From Swaminathania salitolerans (GTDB lineage Bacteria > Pseudomonadota > Alphaproteobacteria > Acetobacterales > Acetobacteraceae): a DNA stretch of 64,000 nt. Made by a program: the position numbers and the translations under genes. Of this stretch, positions 15,528 through 23,705 are shown piece after piece (the first letter of the stretch is position 1; each line of letters starts with the position of its first letter). The stretch is from NCBI RefSeq assembly GCF_007988945.1, contig NZ_BJVC01000001.1, positions 868,001-932,000 of the forward strand, in the 5' to 3' direction. The notes under the pieces were generated by a model, which was given only the letters and a program-made list of their open reading frames with translations, made no database searches and was not told the origin of the DNA.

Positions 15528-16395
15528 ATCCTGCATGTCTCGCACTGGACGGTAACGTCAGGCAGAAGTTTTCCGCGGCATGCTGCGTGGCAAGGCGTCG
15601 GTCTGGGCCGCATCGACAGAAAATACGTCGACACGAAATATGGTCCGGAACGTTACGGTGCTGGCCGTCACATAAGTGGCATCATGGGCGAGGTCGCGGC
15701 TGGCCATGACGGCCCGAAATCCCGATTGTACTCGGCCAAGGGGTCCGCAACGCGCCCGGTCGTCCGGTCGTCCGGTCGTCCGGTCGTCCGGTCGTCCGGT
15801 CGTCCTGCCCGGCCTGCATCATTTCCCCCGACCCGGTCTTGCACGAAGCCATGGGGCGTCGTGTCCCTGCTCTTTGATCTCACATACAGCATAGCGCGTC
15901 GTGAGCCCGGGCTATCCCGGGAGGGGGCGATGGCGTCGATTTCGACGGGGATATCGGGGTGGAACAAGCCAGCCACCCCGATCGGCGCGCTGGCTGGCGG
16001 CCGGTCAGGATCGACGCAGCGATTCCGGATGCTCCTGATCGTGGGGAGCTGGGCAGGCTGATAGTCCCGGACGTATATCGTCAGCCTGACCGACATCCGC
16101 GACGCCGACGCCAGCGTTTGCCAGCGCGACGGACGCGCGCGCTCCTGCTCCGGGACCAGCCTTGCCGCTCCGGCATGAAATCTCCGGGGAGGCGTCTTCG
16201 CAGCGCTGCTCATCGTATCTGCTTTTCCGGTGAACAGCCCAGTGCCGATTGCGGTTCTGTTCGGCAGATGAGCGGAAAACGCGAGTTTCATGAACTCGAA
16301 TCGAATCAGTTGACCGTCGAAGGGAAATGACTCCCTCAGGGAGCGGAATCGCGGGGCTGCTCGCGTGGGCGACTGATTTCAGGGGGGGAAGATAC
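15528..16395. other. Long gap without a recognisable gene
   Basis: About 870 bases separate the guaA terminator from the YffB-like gene. Open frames exist on both strands (a 207-codon frame on minus, 15668-16291, and a 189-codon frame on plus), but their translations are Arg/Pro/Gly-rich, contain the translated octamer repeat, lack ribosome sites and resemble no family. I see no RNA gene. The only distinct structures are the 8-bp repeat array and a small dyad CGAGTT/AACTCG at 16282-16298. The stretch may be a decayed gene. Confidence 0.55.
15758..15805. repeat. Perfect octanucleotide tandem array, 6 x GGTCGTCC
   Basis: Six exact head-to-tail copies of GGTCGTCC occupy 15758-15805. Perfect identity over 48 bases implies recent slippage or ongoing copy-number change. 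Since eight is not a multiple of three, copy-number change would shift any reading frame across it. Confidence 0.95.
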
Positions 16396-16776
16396 ATGAG
16401 TGAAGAGATCGTGCTCTATGGGATTGCGACCTGTGCCACGGTGCGCAAGGCGCGGCACTGGCTGGACGCGCACGGAATTGCCTGTCGCTATCACGATCTG
16501 CGCAAGGATGGGTTCACCCGGGCCGATCTCGTCGCATGGGCGGAGGCTTGCGGCTGGGAGAGGCTGGTCAATCGTGCGGGAACGACCTGGCGGCGTCTCT
16601 CCGGACAGGAGCGGGATCTTTCCGGAGCCGAGGACGCCATCGCGCTCATCCTGGCCCATCCCGCAGTCATGAAGCGCCCGCTTCTCCGCATCGGGGATCG
16701 TTTTCACCTCGGTTTTCGCCCGGAGCAATACGCGGCGCTGTTTGGCGCCGATGGCGGGAAATCGCGTCCAGAATGA
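16396..16776 (+). CDS. ArsC/Spx-family thioredoxin-fold protein, YffB-like
   Basis: The 126-residue protein has the ArsC/Spx fold: LYGIATCATVRKARHWLDAHG at the N-terminus with a single active-site cysteine (about residue 13), YHDLRKDGFTRADL, and the conserved VNRAGTTWRRL and MKRPLLRIGDRFHLGF segments. The sequence pattern is nearer to YffB/Spx-like proteins, which bind glutathione or are of unknown role, than to true arsenate reductase ArsC, which carries an additional arginine triad. An AGGGGGGGAA ribosome site precedes the ATG. Its last 110 bases overlap the converging sulfatase gene. Confidence 0.85.
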   Translation: MSEEIVLYGIATCATVRKARHWLDAHGIACRYHDLRKDGFTRADLVAWAEACGWERLVNRAGTTWRRLSGQERDLSGAEDAIALILAHPAVMKRPLLRIGDRFHLGFRPEQYAALFGADGGKSRPE

Positions 16777-18172
16777 GACGATGCAGCCCTGCAGGCGTGA
16801 CGTCGCGCGTCACGCTGGCGGCGGGTCTTACTCCGGAACGGGAAAAAGGCACCACGACATAGGGGGTGGATCGGTCGGGCCCCGCCTCGCTGTGCTGCGG
16901 GATGGACGGTCTGTGATCGCCGAAGAAGACCAGCACGGCGTCGCTCCCTTTTTCGTCCAGTGCATCCATCACGAGGCCGAGCATCGTGTCGCTGTTGCGC
17001 CGATGAAGCGCATAGGCCTCCGCCCCGCCAGCCTCCTTCAGACGGCCGTCAGACCAGGGGCCGTGATTCTCCATGGTGACGCCATAGATGAGCGGCGCAT
17101 GTCCGTCCGGTCCGATCAGGGAGGCGATGAACGCCCCGAAAGCGACGTCGCCGATATAAGGGCCGAAGCGAGGCGCATTGCGGAAGGACTCCTCGCCTAT
17201 GAGGCGGGTAAACCCGAGCTCCGGCATGATCCGGTCGCGTGCATAAAACTTCATGTCATGCGGGTGGACGAATAACCGCTCCGGATAGAGGCGCGCGAGC
17301 TTGTTGCCGAGGCCGTGGCTCGCTTCGCTCCCGGCGGTCAGGAACGGATCGAAGGCGCGGAACCCGAGATCTGTCTCCTCCCGGCCCGACAGAACGCCGT
17401 ATTCGGTGCGCATGGTATAGGCGCCGAACCCGCTCACGAGAAGGCGGCCGCTCGCTTCTGCCCGTGCTCTCGCCCTTGCGAGATTGGGCAGATCGACCTG
17501 CGTTTCCGATCCCAGTGCCATGTCGCAGAACGACTCGCATTGGAGGATGACGAGGGTGGGGGCAGAGGGCGCTGGCGGCTCCTGGGACGCAGGTTCCGGA
17601 GGGGGCGTTTCCTTCCAGCGTCGCCAGTAGAGCACGAGCGTCGCCAGCAGACCGTGACGCGCGAAATCCTGCGCGAGGCAGGGGCGGGACATCAGGCTCT
17701 TGTCGGAAATCAGCGCGCGGAGGGTCGCGAAAGCGAGAAGGGCGGTGATCGCCCCTGCGATGCGCGTCGTCGTCGCCCCGTGCCACGAAACGACGGCAAG
17801 CGTGACGAGCATGAGGGGGAGCCCGACGAGCAGGGCGGCCCGGGCGAGCGGCGAGATTGCGTGCAGATAGAATTTCGGTTCCTTCAGGAAGGATTTCGCG
17901 ACCACCAGATCGCTGAACACCAGAGGTTCTCCGAGAATTCCCAGCTTCGCATTGGAAGAAAGAGCGAGAATCAGCAGAAGCGCCAGAACCAGCAGACAGG
18001 ACACGGCCGGCGAGCCGGTCATCGCACTGCAGATGCCGAACATCAGCGCGGAAAGACTGCCGGCCAGTTCGAATCCCCGGCGGCTACGCAGACCGCGTCG
18101 CGGGATGGCGAGACAATCGAGTATGCCGCTGCCGGTCACAGCGAGCGTGGCAAAAACCAGATAGCGGAGCAT
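16667..18172 (-). CDS. LTA-synthase-like membrane sulfatase (phosphoglycerol transferase-type)
   Basis: The 501-residue protein has four to five N-terminal membrane helices (roughly residues 3-20, 35-75 and 110-155), then a periplasmic alkaline-phosphatase-fold domain. Metal and nucleophile motifs are LVILQCESFCDM, the predicted Thr nucleophile in YTMRTEYGVLSG, VHPHDMKFY, GVTMENHGPW and FFGDHRPSIP. Members transfer phosphoglycerol or phosphoethanolamine, or cleave sulfate or phosphate esters, at surface glycans. It diverges from the kpsC-like gene 133 bases away, so a role in decorating the same polymer is a fair inference. The start is the first ATG; AGGAGAA lies about 14 bases upstream, which is long. 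Its C-terminal 36 codons overlap the converging YffB-like gene. Confidence 0.82.
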   Translation of the reverse strand: MLRYLVFATLAVTGSGILDCLAIPRRGLRSRRGFELAGSLSALMFGICSAMTGSPAVSCLLVLALLLILALSSNAKLGILGEPLVFSDLVVAKSFLKEPKFYLHAISPLARAALLVGLPLMLVTLAVVSWHGATTTRIAGAITALLAFATLRALISDKSLMSRPCLAQDFARHGLLATLVLYWRRWKETPPPEPASQEPPAPSAPTLVILQCESFCDMALGSETQVDLPNLARARARAEASGRLLVSGFGAYTMRTEYGVLSGREETDLGFRAFDPFLTAGSEASHGLGNKLARLYPERLFVHPHDMKFYARDRIMPELGFTRLIGEESFRNAPRFGPYIGDVAFGAFIASLIGPDGHAPLIYGVTMENHGPWSDGRLKEAGGAEAYALHRRNSDTMLGLVMDALDEKGSDAVLVFFGDHRPSIPQHSEAGPDRSTPYVVVPFSRSGVRPAASVTRDVTPAGLHRLILDAISRHRRQTAPRIAPGENRGENDPRCGEAGAS

Positions 18173-18305
18173 GATCGAGCCGGAGATTTCTCCTGGAAAA
18201 GACGGCGTCGCGATGAATCCGCCATACAAATGCAACAAACGGAACCACTTATTGAAGGCCGGTAGTCTTCCAGCGGGGTGTCGTATTGTTTAAGACAGTT
18301 GTCAA

Positions 18306-20084
18306 ATGAAGTCGTCTGTTTTCTCCCGCATCCTGTCCCGTTCCGGTGCGCGCATCTGCGCCCGGGAGGAGGCGGATCCGATTTTCCCCGTGCCACCCTG
18401 GGGGGAAGATGCCCCTCTCGCCATCGTCTCCGGAACGTGGCCCGGGCACGGAACGCTCACGTCCGTGCAATCCGAAGACAAGGACCGTCTCTTCGCCCGG
18501 CTGGCGGCGTCTGGGCTGATCGGCCCCTTCTGGGCCGATCCCGCGCCGGCAATCGGTCCCTTCGCGCGAATCGTCGTCATGCCCGGGCGCAAGGGCGTCT
18601 GCGTATCCGTGCTTGCGACCCTCGCCCGGGAGATGCAGCCGCGTGAGACGCTGCTCTATTTCACCCATGCGCCGGATGCGGCCGTGCTCGAGGAAGTCGA
18701 AGCGTCCGGCTGGCGATATCTGGTCGGCCCGTATGCGCCCCGAAGCCTTCTTGCGCTTTCCTCCGAGATCCATGTGTTCCAGCCGGGCGCCCTTGCGGTT
18801 CAGGGCCTCGTTCAGGGGAGCAGGGTCCGGCTGCGCTCGGAGACGGGCGCGCGCGCACTGGACGCAGGGGAGGCCTATCTGTTCCTGACAGAGGGGCTGA
18901 CCTGTATCTCGCCTTATTCCGGGCAGGTTTCGGATCTTCATGCGTGCCTCGATTGTCTTGAGACGTGGAAGCGTCAGCGTGAGCGGCTTGCTGGTATTGC
19001 CGTCTGCGTCGGTATGTCGTGGTGGAAGCGACGCAGGATCCTGCAGTTCTTTTCCGATGATCGCCGCCCTGTTTTCCGCCGGACTGCCCGTGTTGCGGTC
19101 GAAGCGGCGCGACGCAGGGAGGGGGGCATCGCGGTATGGTCGGCGCGGGTTCCGCGCGGACTGGGAAAACAGGCGCAGAAGGCCGGGGTCGGCATAGCTC
19201 TCGTGGAAGACGGCTTCCTGCGCTCGGTGGGGTTGGGGAGCGATCTTCTTCCTCCGGCTTCTGTCGTGCTCGATCGCAAGGGCATCTATTTCGATCCTTC
19301 GCGGCCGAGCGATCTCGAAGAGATACTTGGACGAACCGAATTCGACGAGGCATTGCTCGCCCGGGCTTCAGCCCTGCGTACGCGTCTCGTTGCCTCGCGA
19401 ATCACGAAATACGGGATCGAATGCGCTGCCGCCCTGCTTCCGGACCGTATGGCGGGGCAGCGCAGGATTCTGGTGCCCGGTCAGGTCGCCGACGATCTCT
19501 CGATCACCCTCGGGACCGCTTTTGCCGGCGAGGCCCAGGTGAGAACGAACGAGGCCCTGCTCCAGGAGGTCAGACGGAGGAATCCGGATGCCTTCATCGT
19601 CTTCAGGCCTCATCCCGACGTCGATGCGGGGCATCGCAAGGGAGCGCTCCCGGACGAGACGGTCCTGCGTCATGCCGATATCGTCGCGCGTGGCGGTTCC
19701 ATCGCCGATCTGATCGCCCAGGTCGACGAGGTCCATACCATGACCTCTCTCGCCGGTTTCGAGGGGCTCATGCGCGGATGCCGCGTCTGTACCTATGGGG
19801 CGCCATTCTATGCCGGTTGGGGGCTGACCGAGGATTTCGGGGCGCCGCCGGAACGCCGGAAGCGTGTTCTGACGCTCGATCAGCTCGTCGCCGGCACATT
19901 GCTTCTCTATCCTCTTTATCTCGATCCCGTCAGCGGTCTGCCATGCGAGGCGGAGCTCCTCGTGGAAAGGCTGCTCGACGAAACGCTCTGGCATCCCGGA
20001 CCGGTGATGAGACTGAGACAGTTTCAGGGCCGTCTGCGCCGGAAGCTCGGAAGGTACGGCGTATCCTCGCCGTGGAAAAACTGA
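18306..20084 (+). CDS. kpsC: KpsC-like beta-Kdo transferase, apparently single-module
   Basis: The C-terminal two thirds of this 592-residue protein match a KpsC module: MSWWKRRRILQFF near 235, IAVWSARVPRGL, VEDGFLRSVGLG near 300, VLDRKGIYFDPSRPSDLE, RILVPGQVADDLSITLG, FIVFRPHPDVDAGHRKG, EVHTMTSLAGFEGLMRG and YGAPFYAGWGLTEDF. KpsC of group 2 capsules builds the alternating beta-Kdo linker on lysophosphatidylglycerol and normally has two such modules in about 675 residues. Here the first 230 residues show no second copy of the EDGFLRS or PHPD motifs, so the enzyme may add one type of linkage or have a divergent N-terminal partner domain. The stop overlaps kpsS by one base (TGATG). Confidence 0.85.
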   Translation: MKSSVFSRILSRSGARICAREEADPIFPVPPWGEDAPLAIVSGTWPGHGTLTSVQSEDKDRLFARLAASGLIGPFWADPAPAIGPFARIVVMPGRKGVCVSVLATLAREMQPRETLLYFTHAPDAAVLEEVEASGWRYLVGPYAPRSLLALSSEIHVFQPGALAVQGLVQGSRVRLRSETGARALDAGEAYLFLTEGLTCISPYSGQVSDLHACLDCLETWKRQRERLAGIAVCVGMSWWKRRRILQFFSDDRRPVFRRTARVAVEAARRREGGIAVWSARVPRGLGKQAQKAGVGIALVEDGFLRSVGLGSDLLPPASVVLDRKGIYFDPSRPSDLEEILGRTEFDEALLARASALRTRLVASRITKYGIECAAALLPDRMAGQRRILVPGQVADDLSITLGTAFAGEAQVRTNEALLQEVRRRNPDAFIVFRPHPDVDAGHRKGALPDETVLRHADIVARGGSIADLIAQVDEVHTMTSLAGFEGLMRGCRVCTYGAPFYAGWGLTEDFGAPPERRKRVLTLDQLVAGTLLLYPLYLDPVSGLPCEAELLVERLLDETLWHPGPVMRLRQFQGRLRRKLGRYGVSSPWKN

Positions 20085-21424
20085 TGACCGATATCGACCA
20101 GCCCTCGCCGGAAGGAGCGCGCGCGCTCGTCGTTCCGCAGATGGCGCCTCTGCCCAGGCGCAATTTCCTTTTCCTGCAGGGGCTCATGGGGCCGTTTTTC
20201 CGAAGGATTGGCGCGGCTTTGCGCCGGGACGGCTACGGTGTCTACAAGGTCAATTTCAACGGAGGCGATGTCGCCTTCTGGCGCCTGCCCAATGGAATTG
20301 CCTATCGGGGGTCACTCGAGGCTTGGCCGGACGCGCTCAGGGCAATCATCCGTCGCTACGACATCACCGATGTCCTTCTCTTCGGCGATTGTCGCCCGAT
20401 GCATGTCGAGGCCCTGACGGTCTGCCGCGAGCTTCATCTTCCGGTTCATGTGTTCGAGGAAGGATATATCCGCCCCAACTGGGTGACGCTCGAGCTCGGG
20501 GGCGTAAACGGTCATTCGAGCCTGCCGCGCGACCCGGACTATTATCGCAAGCTGGCGGCCAGCCTTCCCGACCCCGGCGGAAATGTCCATGTTCCGTCCT
20601 CCTTCCCTCGTCGCGCCGCGGAGGGGGTCGCATATAACGCGGCCGACATCCTGACACGCCGATGGTTTCCGCACTGGAAGGATCATCGTCCCTGGCATCC
20701 GCTCAGGGAAGGGGTGGGCTGGCTGAAGCGCCTGTCCCGTCGTCGTCGGGCGGAGCGCAGAACGCAGGCACTCCTCCGCCAGATCGATTCGTTTTCCGGC
20801 CCCATGATGCTGTTTCCGCTCCAGCTCGATGCCGATGCCCAGGTCCGGCTTCATTCTGCATTCGACGGGATAGCGAGCGCTATCGAGACCGTGATCGGCT
20901 CCTTCGCGCGCCACGCTCCGCGCAATATGCTCCTGGTCATCAAGGAGCATCCGCTCGATAACGGGGTCAAGGACTGGAGGCGCCTGATACGGGAGACCGC
21001 GAAGCGCCACAGGGTCGAGGGGCGCGTCTGCTATATGGAGGCGGGGGACATCGCCCTGATCATCCATCGCGCGAAGGGTGTGGTCACGATCAACAGTACG
21101 ACCGGGACGCTCGCTCTGGCCTTCGGAATCCCGGTGATCACGCTCGGCCATGCCGTGTACGATATTCCGGGCCTCACGAATCAGGGACGCCTCGATCAGT
21201 TCTGGAGCGCCCCCGGCGAGCCGGACCGGGCAACATTCGAGGCCTTCCGTCGTGTCCTGATCGAGACCTGTCTGATCCCGGGAGGATTTTTCTCCGAGCA
21301 GGGACTGGGCCTTCTGGTCGAGCGCGCCATCGAACGGCTCGAGCGTCACAGCCCGATCGCATTCGCGGATTCGGCGCGTCATGTCGTGCCGGAACATTTC
21401 AGCACACCGAAGGCCGTCCATTGA
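20084..21424 (+). CDS. kpsS: KpsS-like capsule beta-Kdo transferase
   Basis: The 446-residue protein matches KpsS, which adds the first beta-Kdo to lysophosphatidylglycerol as the anchor of group 2-type capsules. Family marks include NFLFLQGLMGPFFRRIG, VYKVNFNGGD, the VHVFEEGYIRPNWVTLE segment, FPLQLDADAQVRLHS, LVIKEHPLDNG and the C-terminal VTINSTTGTLALAFGIPV. It begins on the kpsC stop (TGATG) with GGAAAA upstream and overlaps the next glycosyltransferase in TTGA, so the three are one translation-coupled unit. No transporter genes (kpsMT, kpsE, kpsD) are in the window. Confidence 0.9.
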   Translation: MTDIDQPSPEGARALVVPQMAPLPRRNFLFLQGLMGPFFRRIGAALRRDGYGVYKVNFNGGDVAFWRLPNGIAYRGSLEAWPDALRAIIRRYDITDVLLFGDCRPMHVEALTVCRELHLPVHVFEEGYIRPNWVTLELGGVNGHSSLPRDPDYYRKLAASLPDPGGNVHVPSSFPRRAAEGVAYNAADILTRRWFPHWKDHRPWHPLREGVGWLKRLSRRRRAERRTQALLRQIDSFSGPMMLFPLQLDADAQVRLHSAFDGIASAIETVIGSFARHAPRNMLLVIKEHPLDNGVKDWRRLIRETAKRHRVEGRVCYMEAGDIALIIHRAKGVVTINSTTGTLALAFGIPVITLGHAVYDIPGLTNQGRLDQFWSAPGEPDRATFEAFRRVLIETCLIPGGFFSEQGLGLLVERAIERLERHSPIAFADSARHVVPEHFSTPKAVH

Positions 21425-22644
21425 TCGCGCCGGTGCAGGGGGCCGATATCCTGCTGGATATCTCACGGCTCATCGCGAGATCCGGGCAGGAGGTTCCGAC
21501 CGGCGTCGACCGGGTGGAGCTCGCCTGGGCGCGCCATCTCATCGCGCATCATGCCGATCGACTCCATTTTTCTGCGCTTCATCCTGCGGGCCGTTACAAC
21601 GTCCTGCCTTTCGCTCTTGCCGTACGGTTCTGCGAAGCCCTGTCGCGCCAATGGGAAGGGGGCGCTGTCGATGAGATCTCGGCCGATGCCCCGAAGGCAC
21701 TGGGACGCAGGTTACGTCGCTCTCTCTGGCTTCCCGCGCGCCGTCGGCCGAAAGCGGGCTGCTTTCATCTCATCGTCTCGCATCATCATCTGACCCGTTC
21801 CCGCCTCGTCGGGCGTGTGCTCGCCCGTTTCGAGGCACGGCTCGCGGTCATGATCCATGACCTCATTCCCATCGAGTTTCCGGAATATGGCCGCGAGGGC
21901 GAGGATCGCAGGCATCTCGCACGTATGAAAACGGTGCTCAGACATGCCGAGGCTGTGGTCACACCGACGGTTTGCGTCCGGGAGTCGGTCCTGCGGCTCG
22001 CGGCCCAGTTCGGGCGTCCGTCTCTTCCGGTCCATGCCGTCGCTCTGGGGACGGATTCCGTGTCCACGAAGCGCGCCTTGCTTCCGGTCTCGATCAGACA
22101 TCGCGGGCCGTATTTCCTGTTCATCTCCACGATCGAGCCTCGCAAGAATCACTGGATGATTCTCAAGATCTGGCGGCGCCTCGTCGAACGTCTCGGACGG
22201 GATGCCCCCGATCTGGTTCTGATCGGCAAGAGAGGCTGGGAGAACGAGAATGTCGTGGATATGCTCGAGCGCTGTCCGGGCCTCGCCGAGCATGTTCATG
22301 AATTCAACAGTTTGCCGGATGCGGAGGTGCACGGACTTATCCGCGGATGCCGCGCTCTGCTGTTTCCGTCTTTCAGCGAGGGATACGGGCTGCCTCTTGC
22401 CGAGGCGCTCAATTCGGGAGCGCCCGTTCTCTGCTCCGACATCCCTGTCTTCCGCGAGATCGGCGGGTCGATACCGGATTATGTCGACCCGCTGGACGGA
22501 CCAGGCTGGGAGCGTCTCATCATGAGCTACGTGGAGGATGACGGTCCGCGTGAAGCGCAGATGGTCAGGCTGGGCGACTGGAAGGGGCGCGACTGGGATA
22601 CGAGCGTGGCCGAAGGGCTCGCTCGCCTCGGGATCCGGGAATGA
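21421..22644 (+). CDS. Glycosyltransferase family 4
   Basis: This 407-residue GT-B enzyme starts at a TTG that overlaps the kpsS stop; AAGG lies seven bases upstream and no ATG occurs until the middle of the protein. The C-terminal donor domain is canonical: FISTIEPRKNH, VLIGKRGWEN, LFPSFSEGYGLPLAEALN with the EX7E motif, and APVLCSDIPVFREIGG. The N-terminal domain opens LLDISRLIARSGQEVPTGVDRVE and contains HDLIPIEFPEY, seen in mannosyl- or rhamnosyltransferases of exopolysaccharide clusters. Sugar donor unknown. It probably extends the Kdo linker or builds the repeat unit. Confidence 0.88.
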   Translation: MIAPVQGADILLDISRLIARSGQEVPTGVDRVELAWARHLIAHHADRLHFSALHPAGRYNVLPFALAVRFCEALSRQWEGGAVDEISADAPKALGRRLRRSLWLPARRRPKAGCFHLIVSHHHLTRSRLVGRVLARFEARLAVMIHDLIPIEFPEYGREGEDRRHLARMKTVLRHAEAVVTPTVCVRESVLRLAAQFGRPSLPVHAVALGTDSVSTKRALLPVSIRHRGPYFLFISTIEPRKNHWMILKIWRRLVERLGRDAPDLVLIGKRGWENENVVDMLERCPGLAEHVHEFNSLPDAEVHGLIRGCRALLFPSFSEGYGLPLAEALNSGAPVLCSDIPVFREIGGSIPDYVDPLDGPGWERLIMSYVEDDGPREAQMVRLGDWKGRDWDTSVAEGLARLGIRE

Positions 22645-22751
22645 TCTCCGGCGTGCCGGCCCGGCTTCTGACGTGCTCGCGAGACGCGCGGCATATGACT
22701 GTCGGTCGAGGCTCCGTCAGCGATCGTCCTGCTGTTGCCGGTCCACAGAAC

Positions 22752-23468
22752 CTATCGCTTCCATTCCCCCAACGGGACCGGGACTTCGAGAGACACCTTG
22801 GAAATGGGCCGGTCTGAGACCAGTGTGGCATCAGGCTTCAGACTGCGCAGATCCAGGGTATAGAGATAGCTTTCAGAGCCTTTGTTGATGACCAGAGGCC
22901 TTGAACGACCACCGTTTTCAATCGAAAGGCTGGTTCCGGTACCAACCACTATGACGGCCTTTCGGGTGTCAGGCACGAAGGCTGATGCGATAAACCCTGC
23001 CTTTTCGCTGATACGGTCGTCGAGTTTGTGCGCCCATTTTCTCAGTTCAGAAACTGGAAGCCTCTCTTGCGGAGCCAAGGGAAGTTCGACCTGTCCGGAG
23101 AATACGATAGTCTCGCCCGGCGACAGTGCTGCCATGACACTCGGATTCTGGGCTCTCAGGCTTTGCTGTTCTGGTACGGCAATTCGACAATCCCCCTGAC
23201 GGGTAATCGCAACGTGACCGCCTTCTGCTGCCAAATAGAGATGGGCGTCGCCGACTGGCTTGTCGCCCGGAGTGATCGTTCCACAGACTGTCAGCTTCAT
23301 ACCGGTCGGCTGGCCGTGATCAGTTTCAATGGCCTCATACACAGCCAGCATTCTGTCGAGGTTTGAAACGGCCGTTTCTGTATAGTGCGCACGGACGTCG
23401 ACGTCCTCAGCCCATGCGGGAAGTGAAAAAGCAAACAGGCCTGACAACAGGACAAACTCTTTACGCAT
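22752..23468 (-). CDS. Exported protein of unknown function in a lower-GC patch
   Basis: The 238-residue precursor has a clear Sec signal (MRKEFVLLSGLFAFSLPAWA) and a soluble, largely beta-rich mature part with two cysteines (about residues 62 and 94). GGAG sits nine bases before the ATG. I recognise no family. Base composition differs from its neighbours: 28 of 60 bases are G or C at 22861-22920, against 38 of 60 at 19201-19260 in kpsC. The 237 bases upstream are also AT-richer and hold no gene I can support. It separates two glycosyltransferases of opposite orientation, consistent with insertion by horizontal transfer. Confidence 0.72.
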   Translation of the reverse strand: MRKEFVLLSGLFAFSLPAWAEDVDVRAHYTETAVSNLDRMLAVYEAIETDHGQPTGMKLTVCGTITPGDKPVGDAHLYLAAEGGHVAITRQGDCRIAVPEQQSLRAQNPSVMAALSPGETIVFSGQVELPLAPQERLPVSELRKWAHKLDDRISEKAGFIASAFVPDTRKAVIVVGTGTSLSIENGGRSRPLVINKGSESYLYTLDLRSLKPDATLVSDRPISKVSLEVPVPLGEWKR

Positions 23469-23705
23469 GAATCATGACTCCATTGCTTACCTGCGCGCTA
23501 GAGCATGGTCCGATCAGTCTGGCACATATTACGGAAGAAGAGTTATGCCCACCCCGGCATAGGGCAGACAAAAGAGTTCCCTTTTTGCCTGCGGCCTTGC
23601 ATCGGAATCGCAAGGCCATCCGCATTCCGTTGCTTCGATCACGTCGAGCGATATCGTGTTTCCAGGCAGTGACCGAGACGCGCCTGAAGCGCGCATAGAA
23701 CGCGT

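Noticed and set aside
15758-15805. CRISPR-like repeat array
   Set aside because: Units are 8 bp, head-to-tail with no spacers, and no cas genes are present; it is a microsatellite.
15668-16291. 207-codon minus-strand gene containing the octamer repeat
   Set aside because: Repeat translates to low-complexity Asp/Arg/Thr/Gly, no ribosome site or homology signal; kept only as part of the gap description.
15452-16395. Genomic island integrated at the guaA 3' end
   Set aside because: No integrase, no mobility genes and no repeated copy of the guaA end in the window.
16396-16776. Arsenate reductase ArsC
   Set aside because: The pattern around the single cysteine and the RAGTTWRRL segment match YffB/Spx-like proteins and no arsenic genes are nearby.
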